Source: Paraburkholderia sp. SOS3 (GTDB lineage Bacteria > Pseudomonadota > Gammaproteobacteria > Burkholderiales > Burkholderiaceae). From it: a stretch of DNA of 64,000 bases. Below the pieces are notes generated by a model, which saw only the letters and a list, made by a program, of their open reading frames with translations, had not been told where the DNA came from and ran no database searches. Each line of letters begins with the position of its first letter. Position 1 is the stretch's first letter. Positions 1 through 9,281 of this stretch are shown here, in pieces. The stretch spans positions 248,001 through 312,000 of the forward strand of contig NZ_CP018812.1 of NCBI RefSeq assembly GCF_001922345.1, given 5' to 3'. The position numbers and the translations under genes were made by a program.

Positions 1-213
1 CCGATGAAACACGGCCTCGCCGTCGCGCAATGCCGGAATCGCTTTCGGCGACACGAACGAACCTGCTTCGATGCGCGAGAAACCGGCCGTCGACAGTGCG
101 TCGATCAGCGCGACCTTGTCGGGCGTATCGACCCACGTCTTTTCGATTTGCAGGCCGTCGCGCGGAGCGACTTCCTGCACGATCAACCTGTCGTATGCGG
201 TGTCGAAGTTCAT
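1..213 (-). CDS. Hydroxymethylglutaryl-CoA lyase, N-terminal part (cut by window edge)
   Basis: Only the first 71 residues are inside the window; the gene continues past base 1. The protein opens with the signature EVAPRDGLQ of the HMG-CoA lyase branch of the HMGL-like TIM-barrel family; the Arg-Asp pair is the catalytic and metal-binding pair there. The family cleaves 3-hydroxy-3-methylglutaryl-CoA (or related branched acyl-CoAs such as citramalyl-CoA) into an acyl-CoA and a keto acid. The ATG at 213 overlaps the stop of the upstream CoA-transferase (ATGA) and has an AAGGAG site inside that gene's end, so the two are translationally coupled. A CoA-transferase plus lyase pair suggests that a free branched dicarboxylate is activated and then cleaved; which one is not visible. 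Confidence 0.85.
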   Translation of the reverse strand, partial: MNFDTAYDRLIVQEVAPRDGLQIEKTWVDTPDKVALIDALSTAGFSRIEAGSFVSPKAIPALRDGEAVFHR

Positions 214-1403
214 TGCACTGCTCCTTCGTTACGAAGCCGCTCGATGTCGGCGGGCGCATAGCCGAGTGACGCAAGCACGCCGTCCGTGTGTTCGCCGAGC
301 GTCGGACCGCTCCAGCGCACTTCGCCCGGCGTATCGGACAGTTTCGGCACGATGCCCGGCATCTTCACCGATGCGCCGCCCGGCAGTTGTGCCTGCAGCA
401 ACATCTCGCGAGCCTGATAGTGCGGATCGCCAACAATATCCGCAACCGAGTAGATGCGGCCAGCCGGCACTTCGGCGCGCTCGAGCGCGGCCATCACGTC
501 ATCGGTCGAATGGTGCGACGTCCATGCAGTGATCGCCGCATCGAGCATCGCGCTTTGGGCGGCGCGGCCGTCGTTGCGCGCAAGCGCCGGATCGTCGGCG
601 AGGTCGGGACGGCCGATGACCTGCATGAGCCGCTTGAAGATCGGATCGCTGTTGCCGGCGATCACGACGTAAGCATTGTCTTCGGTGCGGTACGTGTTCG
701 ATGGCGCGATGCCCGGCAGCGCACCGCCGCTGCGCTCGCGCACGTGGCCGAGCAGGTCGTACTCGGGGACGAGGCTTTCCATCAGATTGAACACGCTCTC
801 GACGAGCGATACGTCGACCACCTGACCTTCGCCCTGCCCCGTCTTCACGCGCAGCACCGACATCAGCGCGCCGATCACGCCATGCAACGACGCAAGCGAA
901 TCGCCGAGGCTGATGCCGACGCGCGCCGGCGCGCCGTCGGGCTCGCCGGTCGTATAACGGATGCCCCCCATCGATTCGCCGATCGCGCCGAAACCCGGCC
1001 GGTCGCGATACGGGCCGGTTTGTCCGTAACCGGAAATACGGACCATCGTCAGTTTCGGATTGATGGCGTGCAAGGTGTCCCAGCCGAGGCCGAGCTTTTC
1101 GAGCGCACCGGGACGGAGGTTTTCAACGAGGATGTCGGCGTCGGCAACGAGCCGCTTGACGATATCGGCGCCATCGGCCGATTTCAGATTGACGCAGATG
1201 GATTTCTTGTTGCGAGACTGGAGGTACCACCAGAGCGACGTTCCCTCATGGAGCTTGCGCCATTTGCGAAGAGGGTCTCCGCCGTCGGGTGCTTCGATCT
1301 TGATCACTTCGGCGCCGAATTCCGCAAGAAGCCGTGCGGCAAACGGCGCGGCGATCAGTGTTCCGATCTCGACGACCCGGATACCCGTAAGAGGGCCACT
1401 CAT
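210..1403 (-). CDS. CaiB/BaiF family CoA-transferase
   Basis: This is a 397-residue class III (CaiB/BaiF) CoA-transferase, the usual family length. The N-terminus shows the family pattern GIRVVEIGTLIAAPFAARLL, followed by the EVIKIEAPDGGDPLRKW block and the catalytic-Asp region NLRPGALEKLGL. Such enzymes move CoA between carboxylic acids through an aspartyl-CoA thioester in the cytoplasm. An AGGAG Shine-Dalgarno sequence lies 8 nt before the ATG. The gene is the first of an operon with the HMG-CoA lyase that overlaps its stop codon. The likely substrates are therefore branched C5-C6 dicarboxylates (for example 3-hydroxy-3-methylglutarate or itaconate/citramalate, as known for other CaiB-lyase pairs), but this is inference from context. 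Confidence 0.88.
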   Translation of the reverse strand: MSGPLTGIRVVEIGTLIAAPFAARLLAEFGAEVIKIEAPDGGDPLRKWRKLHEGTSLWWYLQSRNKKSICVNLKSADGADIVKRLVADADILVENLRPGALEKLGLGWDTLHAINPKLTMVRISGYGQTGPYRDRPGFGAIGESMGGIRYTTGEPDGAPARVGISLGDSLASLHGVIGALMSVLRVKTGQGEGQVVDVSLVESVFNLMESLVPEYDLLGHVRERSGGALPGIAPSNTYRTEDNAYVVIAGNSDPIFKRLMQVIGRPDLADDPALARNDGRAAQSAMLDAAITAWTSHHSTDDVMAALERAEVPAGRIYSVADIVGDPHYQAREMLLQAQLPGGASVKMPGIVPKLSDTPGEVRWSGPTLGEHTDGVLASLGYAPADIERLRNEGAVQ

Positions 1404-1489
1404 GATGCTGTCTCCTGATGCTTCAAGGCGTTGGAAGACAGCTTAGAAGCCCCACGGATACAGCGTCCAACCTCCATTCACCAATGATA

Positions 1490-1506
1490 TTTCGCGAAAC
1501 GCGAAA
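1490..1506. promoter_or_regulatory. Palindromic LysR-type operator
   Basis: TTTCGCGAAACGCGAAA is a perfect inverted repeat (7-bp arms, 3-bp centre). Its core TCGCGAAACGCGA fits the T-N11-A consensus of LysR-type regulator boxes. It lies about 87 bp upstream of the CoA-transferase start, just downstream of the LysR gene, so it is the natural target of that regulator. Confidence 0.6.
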
Positions 1507-1551
1507 GGTCGTTTTGCCGCCGATTTCAGCGGAAATTCGTTTTGCAGTGCA

Positions 1552-2469
1552 TCAAGCCGCGGTTTCCACCGCCCGCAGGTGGTCGAAAAGCAGCCGCCCG
1601 ACCGGCGAAAGCGAGCCGGCATCGCGCACGACGATCACCAGACTGCGTTCGGCCCACTCGTCTTCGAGCTTGACGGCCACGAGGCCGAGCGGCCGCCCCA
1701 TGATCTGAAATACGTTCGATGGCACCAAGCCCACCCCCATATCGGCCTGCACCATCCGGCAGACCGCGTCGAAGCCCGGCACATGAATGCGCAGCCGCAG
1801 CGGTTTGCCGGCCTGACGTGCGGCCATATGCGTGCGCGCATTGATGGAGCTGGCCGAATGCAGGCCGACGTGGTCGCTATCGAGCGTTTCCGCGAATGCA
1901 ATCCGCTCGCGACCCGCCAGCGGATGGTCTTCGCGCATCACGACCACGAGCGAATCGTGCCGGTAGTGCGTGGCCTGCAGGCCGCGCGTGTCGGCCTCGC
2001 CCGAACAGATGCCGAGGTCGGCCAGGCTGTCGGCGACGGCCTCGACGACACCGCCGCTCGGCCGCTCTTCAAGGTCGATCTTGATCTGTTCGTTGACAGA
2101 GAGGAAACCGCGCAAGTCTTCCGGAAGGAATTCGACGATCGCCGACAGATTGGCCATCATGCGCACATACCCGCGCACACCGGTTGCATGACCTGCGAGT
2201 TCGATACCGATATTCTCGACGTCGCGCATCACGCGCCGCGCGTGATGGAGCAGCGTTTCACCCGCCGGCGTCAAGGTCATGCCGCGCGCGGTGCGCTGAA
2301 ACAGCGTCGCGCCGACGGCCTGTTCGAGTTCGAGCAGCCGTTTGCTGGCAGCCGAGATCGCGATCGCTTCGCGTTCGGCGGCGCGCGTGAGCGTACCTTC
2401 TTCGTAAACGGCGATGAATAACTGAAGCGTCGTGAGATCGAGTCGTCTCAGCAGGCTTTTTAAAACCAT
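1552..2469 (-). CDS. LysR-family transcriptional regulator
   Basis: A 305-residue protein with an N-terminal winged helix-turn-helix at about residues 9-67 (LTTLQLFIAVYEEGTLTRAA, then the recognition-helix segment SAASKRLLELEQAVGATLF) and a C-terminal periplasmic-binding-like effector domain. I set the start at the ATG at 2469, because the in-frame extension further upstream (to 2550) has no similarity to LysR N-termini. The gene is codirectional with and 148 bp upstream of the CoA-transferase/HMG-CoA lyase pair, and the palindrome in that gap matches a LysR box, so it probably activates that operon in response to its substrate or an intermediate. Confidence 0.9.
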   Translation of the reverse strand: MVLKSLLRRLDLTTLQLFIAVYEEGTLTRAAEREAIAISAASKRLLELEQAVGATLFQRTARGMTLTPAGETLLHHARRVMRDVENIGIELAGHATGVRGYVRMMANLSAIVEFLPEDLRGFLSVNEQIKIDLEERPSGGVVEAVADSLADLGICSGEADTRGLQATHYRHDSLVVVMREDHPLAGRERIAFAETLDSDHVGLHSASSINARTHMAARQAGKPLRLRIHVPGFDAVCRMVQADMGVGLVPSNVFQIMGRPLGLVAVKLEDEWAERSLVIVVRDAGSLSPVGRLLFDHLRAVETAA

Positions 2470-2743
2470 AGGTGGGGTGCGCAAGGGCGGGAAGTGGGAG
2501 CCGGTCCGTATTTTGCCGCGATGCTGCGCGCAGCGCTGGCGAACGGGCAAAACGCGCGATGAATGGCGTTTATCGGCACTTCACACCGTATTTGCGCCGG
2601 GGCCGCTTCGCATAATCGCGCCATGCTTCGGCTGACACCAAGGCTCGGTCCGCTCGACGCTCGCCCCTTCAAATCCCTGCCGGCCGCAATGCGCGAACTT
2701 CCTCGTTCCTTTCACGCAATGCCTGCATCATTTCGCCGAAGCT

Positions 2744-2899
2744 TCAGTCGAACGCCGACAGCGAAACCGGATCGCTGGCCGGAAATGTATCCATCAACGC
2801 CTGATCCACAAGCCACTCGTGATGTTCGCTCGCGCTGCGTTCCCTCTGTGCGAGTGTCTCTTCGTCAAATTCGAAAACGGGTTTGATATGCTGTCTCAT
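2744..2899 (-). CDS. Small conserved-looking protein with FPASDP motif
   Basis: A 51-residue ORF starts at the ATG at 2899, preceded by a good GAGGAG site with 6 nt spacing. The sequence begins MRQHIKPVFEFDEETLAQRE and ends with ALMDTFPASDPVSLSAFD. The motif (D/E)xFPASDP at the C-terminus is one I recognise from small uncharacterised proteobacterial proteins; no function is known to me. The composition is acidic with no signal peptide or membrane segment, so it is probably cytoplasmic. It is divergent from the downstream GlxA-type regulator gene (gap 154 bp) and could be under its control. It is shorter than usual gene-calling cut-offs and easy to miss. Confidence 0.6.
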   Translation of the reverse strand: MRQHIKPVFEFDEETLAQRERSASEHHEWLVDQALMDTFPASDPVSLSAFD

Positions 2900-3053
2900 G
2901 ATGCGCTCCTCGAAAGCATGAAAGGGGTGACGTCACGTTCAGTATTGGCGCGCGGCGCGTCGGCCACAATCGTTATGCACCGTTCAACGCTGCCAGACAT
3001 ACGGCGTCCTCTGCCAATGCGCACAGAGGGCGATCATCCGAGGAGAGCAATGC

Positions 3054-4013
3054 ATGCCGAGCGTCGCGATCGCGATTTTTCCGGGCGTACAGGCCCTCGA
3101 CGTCGCCGGGCCGGTCGACGTCTTTGCGGAAGCGAACAGGTTTATCGACCGTGCAGAACACTACCGCGTGACGCTGGTCGCCGCCGATGTGGGCACGATG
3201 CGCGCGTCGAACGGCATGTCGTTGACCGCCGATGCGACCTTCGATGCAGAGCGGCGCAGCTTCGATCTCGCGCTCGTCGCCGGTGGCCCGGCATTGCCCG
3301 AGGCCACACCCGACGAACGGCTGCTCGAGTGGTTGCGTTTTGCGTCGGCACACTGCGGCCGTTATGGGTCGATCTGCACCGGCGCATTCGCGCTCGGCCA
3401 CGCGGGCCTGCTTGACGAACGCAACGTCACGACGCACTGGCAGCACGCGGCGCAACTCGCCGCGCAGTTTCCGCGCGCGAACGTCGATTTCGACCGTATC
3501 TATCTGCGCGACGAACGTCTCGTGACATCGGCGGGCGTCACGGCGGGTATCGATCTCTCGCTCGCCCTCGTTGCCGAAGATCACAGTCCGCAAGTCGCGC
3601 TTGCGGTCGCGAAACGGCTGGTCGTGTTCTCGCAGCGCCAGGGCGGGCAATCGCAGTTCAGCCCGTATCTGACGGCACCCGCCGACGATGCTTCGCCGGT
3701 CGCGAAAGTGCAGGCGCATGTCATGGCGCACATCAGCAAAAGCTTCACGGTGAAGCAACTCGCAGATGTAGCGGGCATGAGCGCCCGTAATTTCGCGCGC
3801 GTATTCGTGCAGGAGACTCACGTCACGCCGCATGAATTCATTGAACGCGCGCGCATGGACGCGGCGCGCAAACTGCTCGAAAGCACCGGGCTCGCCCTGA
3901 AGACGATCGCCTACGATTGCGGGTTCGGTACCGCGGACCGCATGCGCATCGTGTTTACAAAGCGTATTGGCGCAACACCGATGCAGTATCGCGAACGGTT
4001 CAAGAATACGTAG
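3054..4013 (+). CDS. GlxA-family transcriptional regulator (DJ-1/PfpI + AraC HTH)
   Basis: A 319-residue protein. Residues about 4-180 form a DJ-1/PfpI-like amidotransferase fold (IAIFPGVQALDVAGPVDVF at the start, the nucleophile-elbow region SICTGAFALGHAGLL, then the THWQH segment). Residues about 215-315 form an AraC-type double helix-turn-helix (SFTVKQLADVAGMSARNFAR ... TIAYDCGFGTADRMRIVFTK). Members of this family regulate catabolic genes and are thought to sense small molecules through the DJ-1 domain. A GAGGAGA site precedes the ATG. An SDR oxidoreductase follows 113 bp downstream on the same strand. A second GlxA/SDR pair lies at 26.5-28.4 kb. Confidence 0.92.
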   Translation: MPSVAIAIFPGVQALDVAGPVDVFAEANRFIDRAEHYRVTLVAADVGTMRASNGMSLTADATFDAERRSFDLALVAGGPALPEATPDERLLEWLRFASAHCGRYGSICTGAFALGHAGLLDERNVTTHWQHAAQLAAQFPRANVDFDRIYLRDERLVTSAGVTAGIDLSLALVAEDHSPQVALAVAKRLVVFSQRQGGQSQFSPYLTAPADDASPVAKVQAHVMAHISKSFTVKQLADVAGMSARNFARVFVQETHVTPHEFIERARMDAARKLLESTGLALKTIAYDCGFGTADRMRIVFTKRIGATPMQYRERFKNT

Positions 4014-4126
4014 CGCAGCGCGCCATGAGCCTCTCCCTCGGCGCATGGCGCGGCCAAGGGCAAATACTCAATATCCCGTGAGAAAATAGACTGGAACTCA
4101 TAACTGTCTTTCTCGGGATCGATACC

Positions 4127-4888
4127 ATGTCCGACGCATCCTCTTCTTCGTCTTCCATCTGTGCGGTCGTCACGGGACACACTCGCGGTTTCGGCGCAGC
4201 GCTCGCCGAAACCTTGCTCGCACGCGGCATTTCGGTGCTCGGGTTGTCCCGCAACCGGCATGCGACGCTCGCCTCGCGCGGCGACGCCGCATTCGAGCAA
4301 GTTGAACTGGATCTGTCGAGCATCGAGGAAATCGCGCAGTGGCTTGGCGGCGGTCAACTGCCACGCTTTATCGGCAATTCAGAACGCGTATTGCTGTTCA
4401 ATAACGCCGGGACCGTGCAGCCGATCGGTCCGCTCGAGGTGCAGGATCCTTCCGCCGTTGCGCAATCGGTCGTGCTGAACGTCGCTGCGCCGTTGATGCT
4501 GTCTGCTGCTCTTGCCGCCGCCAGCACCGGCGCGGCAGACCGGCGCATCGCGCATATCTCGAGCGGAGCGGCACGTAACGCGTACGCGGGCTGGAGCGTG
4601 TATTGCGCAACGAAGGCCGCCCTCGATCACCACGCGCGTTCGGTCGCGCTTGATTCGAATCGCGCCTTGCGCATCTGCAGCATCGCGCCGGGCACGCTCG
4701 ACACAGACATGCAGGCGGAACTTCGCGACTCGACTGACGAGCGCTTCCCGATGCGCGGCCGCTTCGTCGAATACAAGCGCACCGGCAAGCTCGCCACGCC
4801 GCACGATGCCGCGGTCAAAATGATCGACTTTGTGTTGAGCGATGCATTCGGCACGACCCCGACCGCCGATCTGCGCGAATTGCCGTAA
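4127..4888 (+). CDS. SDR-family NAD(P)-dependent oxidoreductase
   Basis: A 253-residue classical short-chain dehydrogenase/reductase. It shows the cofactor loop TGHTRGFGAAL (T-G-x3-G-x-G) near residue 15, the structural NNAG motif in LLFNNAGTV, a catalytic Ser in HISSGAARN and the catalytic YxxxK in YCATKAALD. The Arg after the second strand (LSRNRH) suggests NADP preference. The overall look is of the sepiapterin/benzil-reductase type, reducing carbonyls on small molecules; the substrate is unknown. It follows a GlxA-type regulator and ends just before a strong intrinsic terminator at 4939, so it may be cotranscribed with that regulator. Confidence 0.9.
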   Translation: MSDASSSSSSICAVVTGHTRGFGAALAETLLARGISVLGLSRNRHATLASRGDAAFEQVELDLSSIEEIAQWLGGGQLPRFIGNSERVLLFNNAGTVQPIGPLEVQDPSAVAQSVVLNVAAPLMLSAALAAASTGAADRRIAHISSGAARNAYAGWSVYCATKAALDHHARSVALDSNRALRICSIAPGTLDTDMQAELRDSTDERFPMRGRFVEYKRTGKLATPHDAAVKMIDFVLSDAFGTTPTADLRELP

Positions 4889-4938
4889 CGCGGCGCCGTA
4901 TCGGCGTTTCAATCAGCGCATAGGGATCAAATATTTTT

Positions 4939-4967
4939 AATCGGCTACGCAGTAGCCGATTTTTTTA
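4939..4967 (+). terminator. Rho-independent terminator after SDR gene
   Basis: AATCGGCTAC-GCA-GTAGCCGATT is a perfect 10-bp stem with a 3-nt loop followed by a run of T (4960-4966). It lies 50 bp after the SDR stop codon. Confidence 0.85.
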
Positions 4968-5126
4968 TCGCCAACCCTCTGACATTTTTTTTATCGGCCA
5001 TCCGTTGTAGCGTGACCAGACAAACTCCTGATTAGACGAGGTTTCTGGCAACTATGTCAGTGCTACTGATTGCACGGTACATAAGTGCACTCGAAGCGGC
5101 ACGATCTCGGCACAACTGACCGATCT

Positions 5127-6305
5127 ATGGAACAAGTGCGAGAAAAGCGGTATGAAGTACTGGACGGACTGCGAGGGGTCGCTGCGATCAGCGTCATGCT
5201 GATGCATTACTCGGAGAACACCGCGCACCCGCTATTCAAGACTGCGGACATCGCGGTCGATCTCTTTTTTATCCTGAGCGGCTTTGTATTGATGCACTCG
5301 TACAGGAAAAAACTCCTGTTCGGCCTGAGCGCCCGTGAGTACATCAAAAAGCGCATCATCCGGCTCTATCCGATGTTCGCCATTTCAATGGCGATCGGCA
5401 TTCCTGCGCTATTGATAGCCGCGGCAGCCGGACTCGCCGATTATCCGATACGCGCGATGATTGTCGCGTCGCTGAACAACTTGCTATTTATGCCCTACCT
5501 CGGCGATCACGGAGTCGGAAATTTCGTCGGTGCCACTGCACATTTTCCCGTCGAAAAATTCACCGTCGGAGAAATCTTTCCGGCCAATCCGTCCGCATGG
5601 TCGCTGTTCTTCGAAATGGTTGCGAGCGTCGCCCTGCTGGTACTGGTCCGCCTGCAAAAACGCGACCTGATCAGAATCATCGCCGGGAGCGCATTTCTGT
5701 TGCTGGCGACCGGCGCGTTGCTAGGCTGGGAGCACAAGGGTGCGGTGCCCATATTCTTCGGCGCAGGCTGGGGAACGCACAACTTTTTCGTCGGCTTCAT
5801 TCGCGTGGCGTATGGATTCACAATGGGCGTGCTCGTCTACCTGCTGCATGAGAAGCCGTTGCCGCGGCGCTTCGGCGGTGTGCTATCGGGCATCGTTCGG
5901 AACGACATCGCGCTTTACGCGCTATTGGCGGTGATCGTTGCCTGTCCGTTCGGCGTCAAGGGCCTCTTCCCGATGGCAGTGATCTTCGCTGTCGCGCCGC
6001 TAATGGTCTATCGTGGTGCGAGTATCGCGCCGAGCGGGCGCATCGGTGCGCAGTTTGCACACTTCCTCGGCTGGCTGTCGTATCCAGTCTACTGCCTGCA
6101 TTTCCCGATCGGCCGGCTCGTCTTTATCTACCTCCCTCAGAGCGAGCAGCATCCGGTCGAGACGATCGCGATATCGGTTGCACTGACCATCGCGGTCTCG
6201 GTGGTCGCGACGAAGCTGATCGAAGAGCCCGTGCGCGCGTATTTGACGAAGAAGTTCGCGTCGAGAAAGCGCGAGAGCCTGAAAAAGGCCGGCTCTGTTG
6301 TTTGA
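5127..6305 (+). CDS. Acyltransferase 3 family membrane protein
   Basis: A polytopic membrane protein of about 392 residues. The N-terminus RYEVLDGLRGVAAISVMLMH is the diagnostic start of acyltransferase-3 (OafA/NodX/ExoZ-like) proteins, with the conserved Arg and His of the first helix; about ten hydrophobic segments follow. The family transfers O-acetyl or other acyl groups to surface polysaccharides or lipids at the inner membrane. The ATG at 5127 gives a family-typical N-terminus; an in-frame GTG at 5085 would add 14 residues. No polysaccharide genes are next to it, so the acceptor is unknown. The last residues are basic (KKFASRKRESLKKAG), consistent with a cytoplasmic C-terminus. Confidence 0.88.
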   Translation: MEQVREKRYEVLDGLRGVAAISVMLMHYSENTAHPLFKTADIAVDLFFILSGFVLMHSYRKKLLFGLSAREYIKKRIIRLYPMFAISMAIGIPALLIAAAAGLADYPIRAMIVASLNNLLFMPYLGDHGVGNFVGATAHFPVEKFTVGEIFPANPSAWSLFFEMVASVALLVLVRLQKRDLIRIIAGSAFLLLATGALLGWEHKGAVPIFFGAGWGTHNFFVGFIRVAYGFTMGVLVYLLHEKPLPRRFGGVLSGIVRNDIALYALLAVIVACPFGVKGLFPMAVIFAVAPLMVYRGASIAPSGRIGAQFAHFLGWLSYPVYCLHFPIGRLVFIYLPQSEQHPVETIAISVALTIAVSVVATKLIEEPVRAYLTKKFASRKRESLKKAGSVV

Positions 6306-6327
6306 CGACAATGTCCAGCGATCACGG

Positions 6328-6357
6328 GCAGTGACCCGCAGTGATCCGCAGCGACCA
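6328..6357. repeat. Short 10-bp tandem repeat (3 units)
   Basis: GCAGTGACCC, GCAGTGATCC and GCAGCGACCA follow each other directly between the acyltransferase and the arabinose operon. The units are imperfect and have no obvious function. Confidence 0.5.
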
Positions 6358-6463
6358 CACTGCACTTCCCGAAAACCCTCACCTTTTCAGGCGCTCACGG
6401 CCGTCGCTTCACATCGATCGAGAAAAATATCCGTTAAAACGCGACACTTTCTCTACGCCCAAA

Positions 6464-6491
6464 CAAAAAGCGAGCGCCCAAGGCACTCGCT
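6464..6491 (-). terminator. Intrinsic terminator of the arabinose transporter operon
   Basis: Read on the minus strand, AGCGAGTGCC-TTG-GGCGCTCGCT forms a 10-bp stem with one G-U pair followed by TTTTT. It is about 75 bp beyond the stop of the permease gene at 6567, the last gene of the minus-strand operon. Confidence 0.8.
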
Positions 6492-6566
6492 CCCGAAAAA
6501 CCTCACCTTGATTCGAAGCGCACCCAACATCGGTGCGGCAGCTTCAAGGCCAATGTGCGACGCGGG

Positions 6567-7577
6567 TCAAACCTTCCGGCGGCTGCGGCGGAACTGGTCG
6601 AACAGCACGGCGAGCAGCAGAATGCCGCCGCGAATCAGATACTGATAGAACGTCGGCACGTTCAGGAGACTCATCGCGTCCTGCACCGAGCCCATGATCA
6701 GCACGCCGACGAGCACGCCCGAGATCGTCGCGACACCACCCGTCAGCGAAACGCCGCCGAGCACGCACGCCGAAATCACGCCGAGTTCGAGGCCCACCGA
6801 CGTCTTCGGATCGCCAAGGCTCATCCGCGATGCGAGCATCACGCCGGCAAAACCGGTGACAAGCCCCTGCAGCACGAACACGGTGATCTTGATACGCGTC
6901 ACCGGCAAACCGGCGAGCAGCGCCGCTTCGCCATTGCCGCCGACCGCGAGCACGTTCTTGCCGAACACGGTCTTGCGCAGCAGGAAGCCGAACAGCACGA
7001 AGCCGACGATATTGCTCCAGATCGGATATGAAATGCCAAGGAACGAACCGCCGCCGAGATCGAAGAAGCGCTCTTCGGAGATCATCACCGCATCGCCGTT
7101 CGACGTGATGTACGCAAGGCCGCGCACGACTTCCATCATCGCGAGTGTGACGATCAGCGAGTTGATCTTGTAGCGCGCAACCAGCACGCCGTTCACGAGC
7201 CCGACCGCGCCGCCCGCGAGCACGCCGCCGGCGACACCGAACAGCACACTATGCGTAGCCGTAATCAACGTCGACGCGACCACACCCGAAAACGCGACGA
7301 TCGACGCGACAGATAGATCCACCTCGCCGAGCGCGAGCACGAACATCATCGTTACCGAGATCGAGCCGATCAGCGTAACCGACAGCAACAGGCCCTGCAT
7401 GTTGCGGCTCGTCAGGAAGTCGGGCACGGTCAGCGAGAGCACGGCGAACAGGATGATGAACACCATCACGATGCCGGACTTGTTGATCAGATCCCACATG
7501 CGCGCGGCGTGCGACGACGCGCCGGGCTGCGCGGCACGGGTAGCTTGGGTAGTCGGAGTTTGCATGGTCATCTTCAT
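6567..7577 (-). CDS. araH: L-arabinose ABC transporter permease AraH
   Basis: A 336-residue inner-membrane permease of the ribose/arabinose (BPD_transp_2) family with 8-10 hydrophobic segments. It resembles E. coli AraH along its length, including LGEVDLSVASIVAFSGVVAS, KINSLIVTLAMMEVVRGLAY and the EAA-like loop GGNGEAALLAGLPVTRIK. It pairs with the downstream-listed AraG ATPase and AraF binding protein to import L-arabinose. The ATG at 7577 is followed by two more in-frame ATGs (7571, 7565), so the exact start is uncertain by four residues. It is the last gene of the operon, 40 bp after araG and followed by an intrinsic terminator. Confidence 0.9.
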   Translation of the reverse strand: MKMTMQTPTTQATRAAQPGASSHAARMWDLINKSGIVMVFIILFAVLSLTVPDFLTSRNMQGLLLSVTLIGSISVTMMFVLALGEVDLSVASIVAFSGVVASTLITATHSVLFGVAGGVLAGGAVGLVNGVLVARYKINSLIVTLAMMEVVRGLAYITSNGDAVMISEERFFDLGGGSFLGISYPIWSNIVGFVLFGFLLRKTVFGKNVLAVGGNGEAALLAGLPVTRIKITVFVLQGLVTGFAGVMLASRMSLGDPKTSVGLELGVISACVLGGVSLTGGVATISGVLVGVLIMGSVQDAMSLLNVPTFYQYLIRGGILLLAVLFDQFRRSRRKV

Positions 7578-7617
7578 CCAGTGGCGCGCTAGCCCGCACG
7601 CCGTTGCTTTCGGCGGC

Positions 7618-9162
7618 TCAATGCGGCAGAGCCAGTTTGATCAATTGGTCAGGGGTGGCCTGCGCCTTCGGCAGATCGCCGACAACGCGCCCTTCTTTCA
7701 TTACCAGCACGCGATCGGCAATGCCGATCACCTCGGCGAGATCGCTCGACACGACGACCACCGTGCGTCCCGCTTCGGCGAGCTCGTACAGCAGTTCGTA
7801 GATTTCGGAACGCGCGCCGACGTCGATGCCGCGTGTCGGCTCGTCGAGCAGGAAGATGTCGATGCGCTCGGCAAGCCAGCGCGACAGAATCACCTTCTGC
7901 TGATTGCCGCCCGACAACGTGCCGATCGCCGTCTCGGTGTTGCGTGTCTTGATCGACAGCTTGTCGATATATTCGCGCGCGAGGTCGCGTTCGCGCTTGC
8001 CGTTCAGCAGAAAGCGCGCCGCGCTGAAGTGACGCCGCGCGCTGATGTTCAGATTGTCGGCCACCGACGCGATCGCGACGATGCCTTCCTGCTTGCGGTC
8101 TTCGGGGCACAGCGCAATACCGGCGCGCACCGCGTCGCGCGGCGTCGCGAACGCCATGCGCTGGCCATTCAGCTCGATATGGCCCGCGGTCGGCGCAACG
8201 GCGCCGTAGATCAGCTTCATGAGCTCGGAGCGACCCGCGCCCACGAGCCCGAAGAAGCCGACGATCTCGCCCTTCCTCGCGGCAAACGACACCGGTTCCG
8301 ACAGCCCCGGCCCAAGCAGCCCCTTCACTTCGAGCTGCACCGCGCCGGTCTCGCGGGCACGGTACCCATAGACGTCCCGAATCGACCGGCCGACCATGCA
8401 ACTGATCAGCCGGTCGCGGTCGAGGTCTGCAACCGATTCGAACGTTTCGATGCGACGCCCGTCACGGAACACCGTGACGCGGTCGCACAGTTCGTAGACT
8501 TCATCCATCCGGTGCGTGACGTAGATCACCGCGCGACCTTGCGCACGCAACGCGTTGATGATCCGAAAAAGATTCTCCGTTTCTCTGGCGGACAGCGAAC
8601 TCGTCGGCTCGTCGAACGCAATGACGCGCGCGTCGCGCATCAGCGCCTTGCCGATCTCGATCATCTGCCGCTGCCCGATCGACAGGCGTTTGACCTGCGT
8701 GTTCGGGTCGATCGATTCGCCGAGACGCTCGAGCTCGTCGACGGCGCGCTTGACCAGTGCCCTTTCGTCGAGCACGCCGAAGCGGTTCGGCAATTGCCCG
8801 AGCATCAGGTTTTCCGCAACCGTCAGCTCAGGAACGAGATGCAACTCCTGGTAGATGATCGCGATGCCGGCCTCGATCGCCGCTTTCGTCGTCGTGAACT
8901 TGTGCTCGACGCCCGCGAGGCGCAGCGCGCCCGACGCGGGTTGATTCACGCCCGACAGCACTTTCAGCAGCGTCGATTTGCCCGCGCCGTTCTCGCCCAT
9001 CAGGCCGTGCACCTCGCCGCTGCGCACCTGGAACGACACGTTGTCGAGCGCGAGCACGCCCGGGAAACTCACGGAAATTCCGTCGAGCTCCAGATACGTG
9101 CCGCCGTCGGCGCGCGGCCGCCCTTGCTGCGTAGCGGCGCTTGTTTCAGCATTGACCGTCAT
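7618..9162 (-). CDS. araG: L-arabinose ABC transporter ATP-binding protein AraG
   Basis: A 514-residue tandem ABC ATPase. The first domain has Walker [13 protein letters not shown] and ABC signature [15 protein letters not shown]. The second has the degenerate P-loop [12 protein letters not shown] and signature [15 protein letters not shown] with Walker [10 protein letters not shown]. This layout is that of sugar importers (AraG/RbsA/MglA), and the segment [25 protein letters not shown] is very close to E. coli AraG. I start at the ATG at 9162; an in-frame TTG 30 bases upstream is the only longer option. The gene lies between araF and araH on the same strand and energises L-arabinose import at the inner face of the membrane. 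Confidence 0.92.
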   Translation of the reverse strand: MTVNAETSAATQQGRPRADGGTYLELDGISVSFPGVLALDNVSFQVRSGEVHGLMGENGAGKSTLLKVLSGVNQPASGALRLAGVEHKFTTTKAAIEAGIAIIYQELHLVPELTVAENLMLGQLPNRFGVLDERALVKRAVDELERLGESIDPNTQVKRLSIGQRQMIEIGKALMRDARVIAFDEPTSSLSARETENLFRIINALRAQGRAVIYVTHRMDEVYELCDRVTVFRDGRRIETFESVADLDRDRLISCMVGRSIRDVYGYRARETGAVQLEVKGLLGPGLSEPVSFAARKGEIVGFFGLVGAGRSELMKLIYGAVAPTAGHIELNGQRMAFATPRDAVRAGIALCPEDRKQEGIVAIASVADNLNISARRHFSAARFLLNGKRERDLAREYIDKLSIKTRNTETAIGTLSGGNQQKVILSRWLAERIDIFLLDEPTRGIDVGARSEIYELLYELAEAGRTVVVVSSDLAEVIGIADRVLVMKEGRVVGDLPKAQATPDQLIKLALPH

Positions 9163-9281
9163 CGTTGATGTTTCCGTTATTGCATCCCGCAAACCTGCAA
9201 CTGCGCGTTACACCAGGCCGAGCCGTGCGCAAAGGCCTCCCGGTGGTCCGGGTGGCCCGGCCTCCCGAAACTCGCCCTGCC

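Noticed and set aside
7399..9168. 589-codon open frame antisense to araG and araH
   Set aside because: Shadow of two recognised transporter genes.
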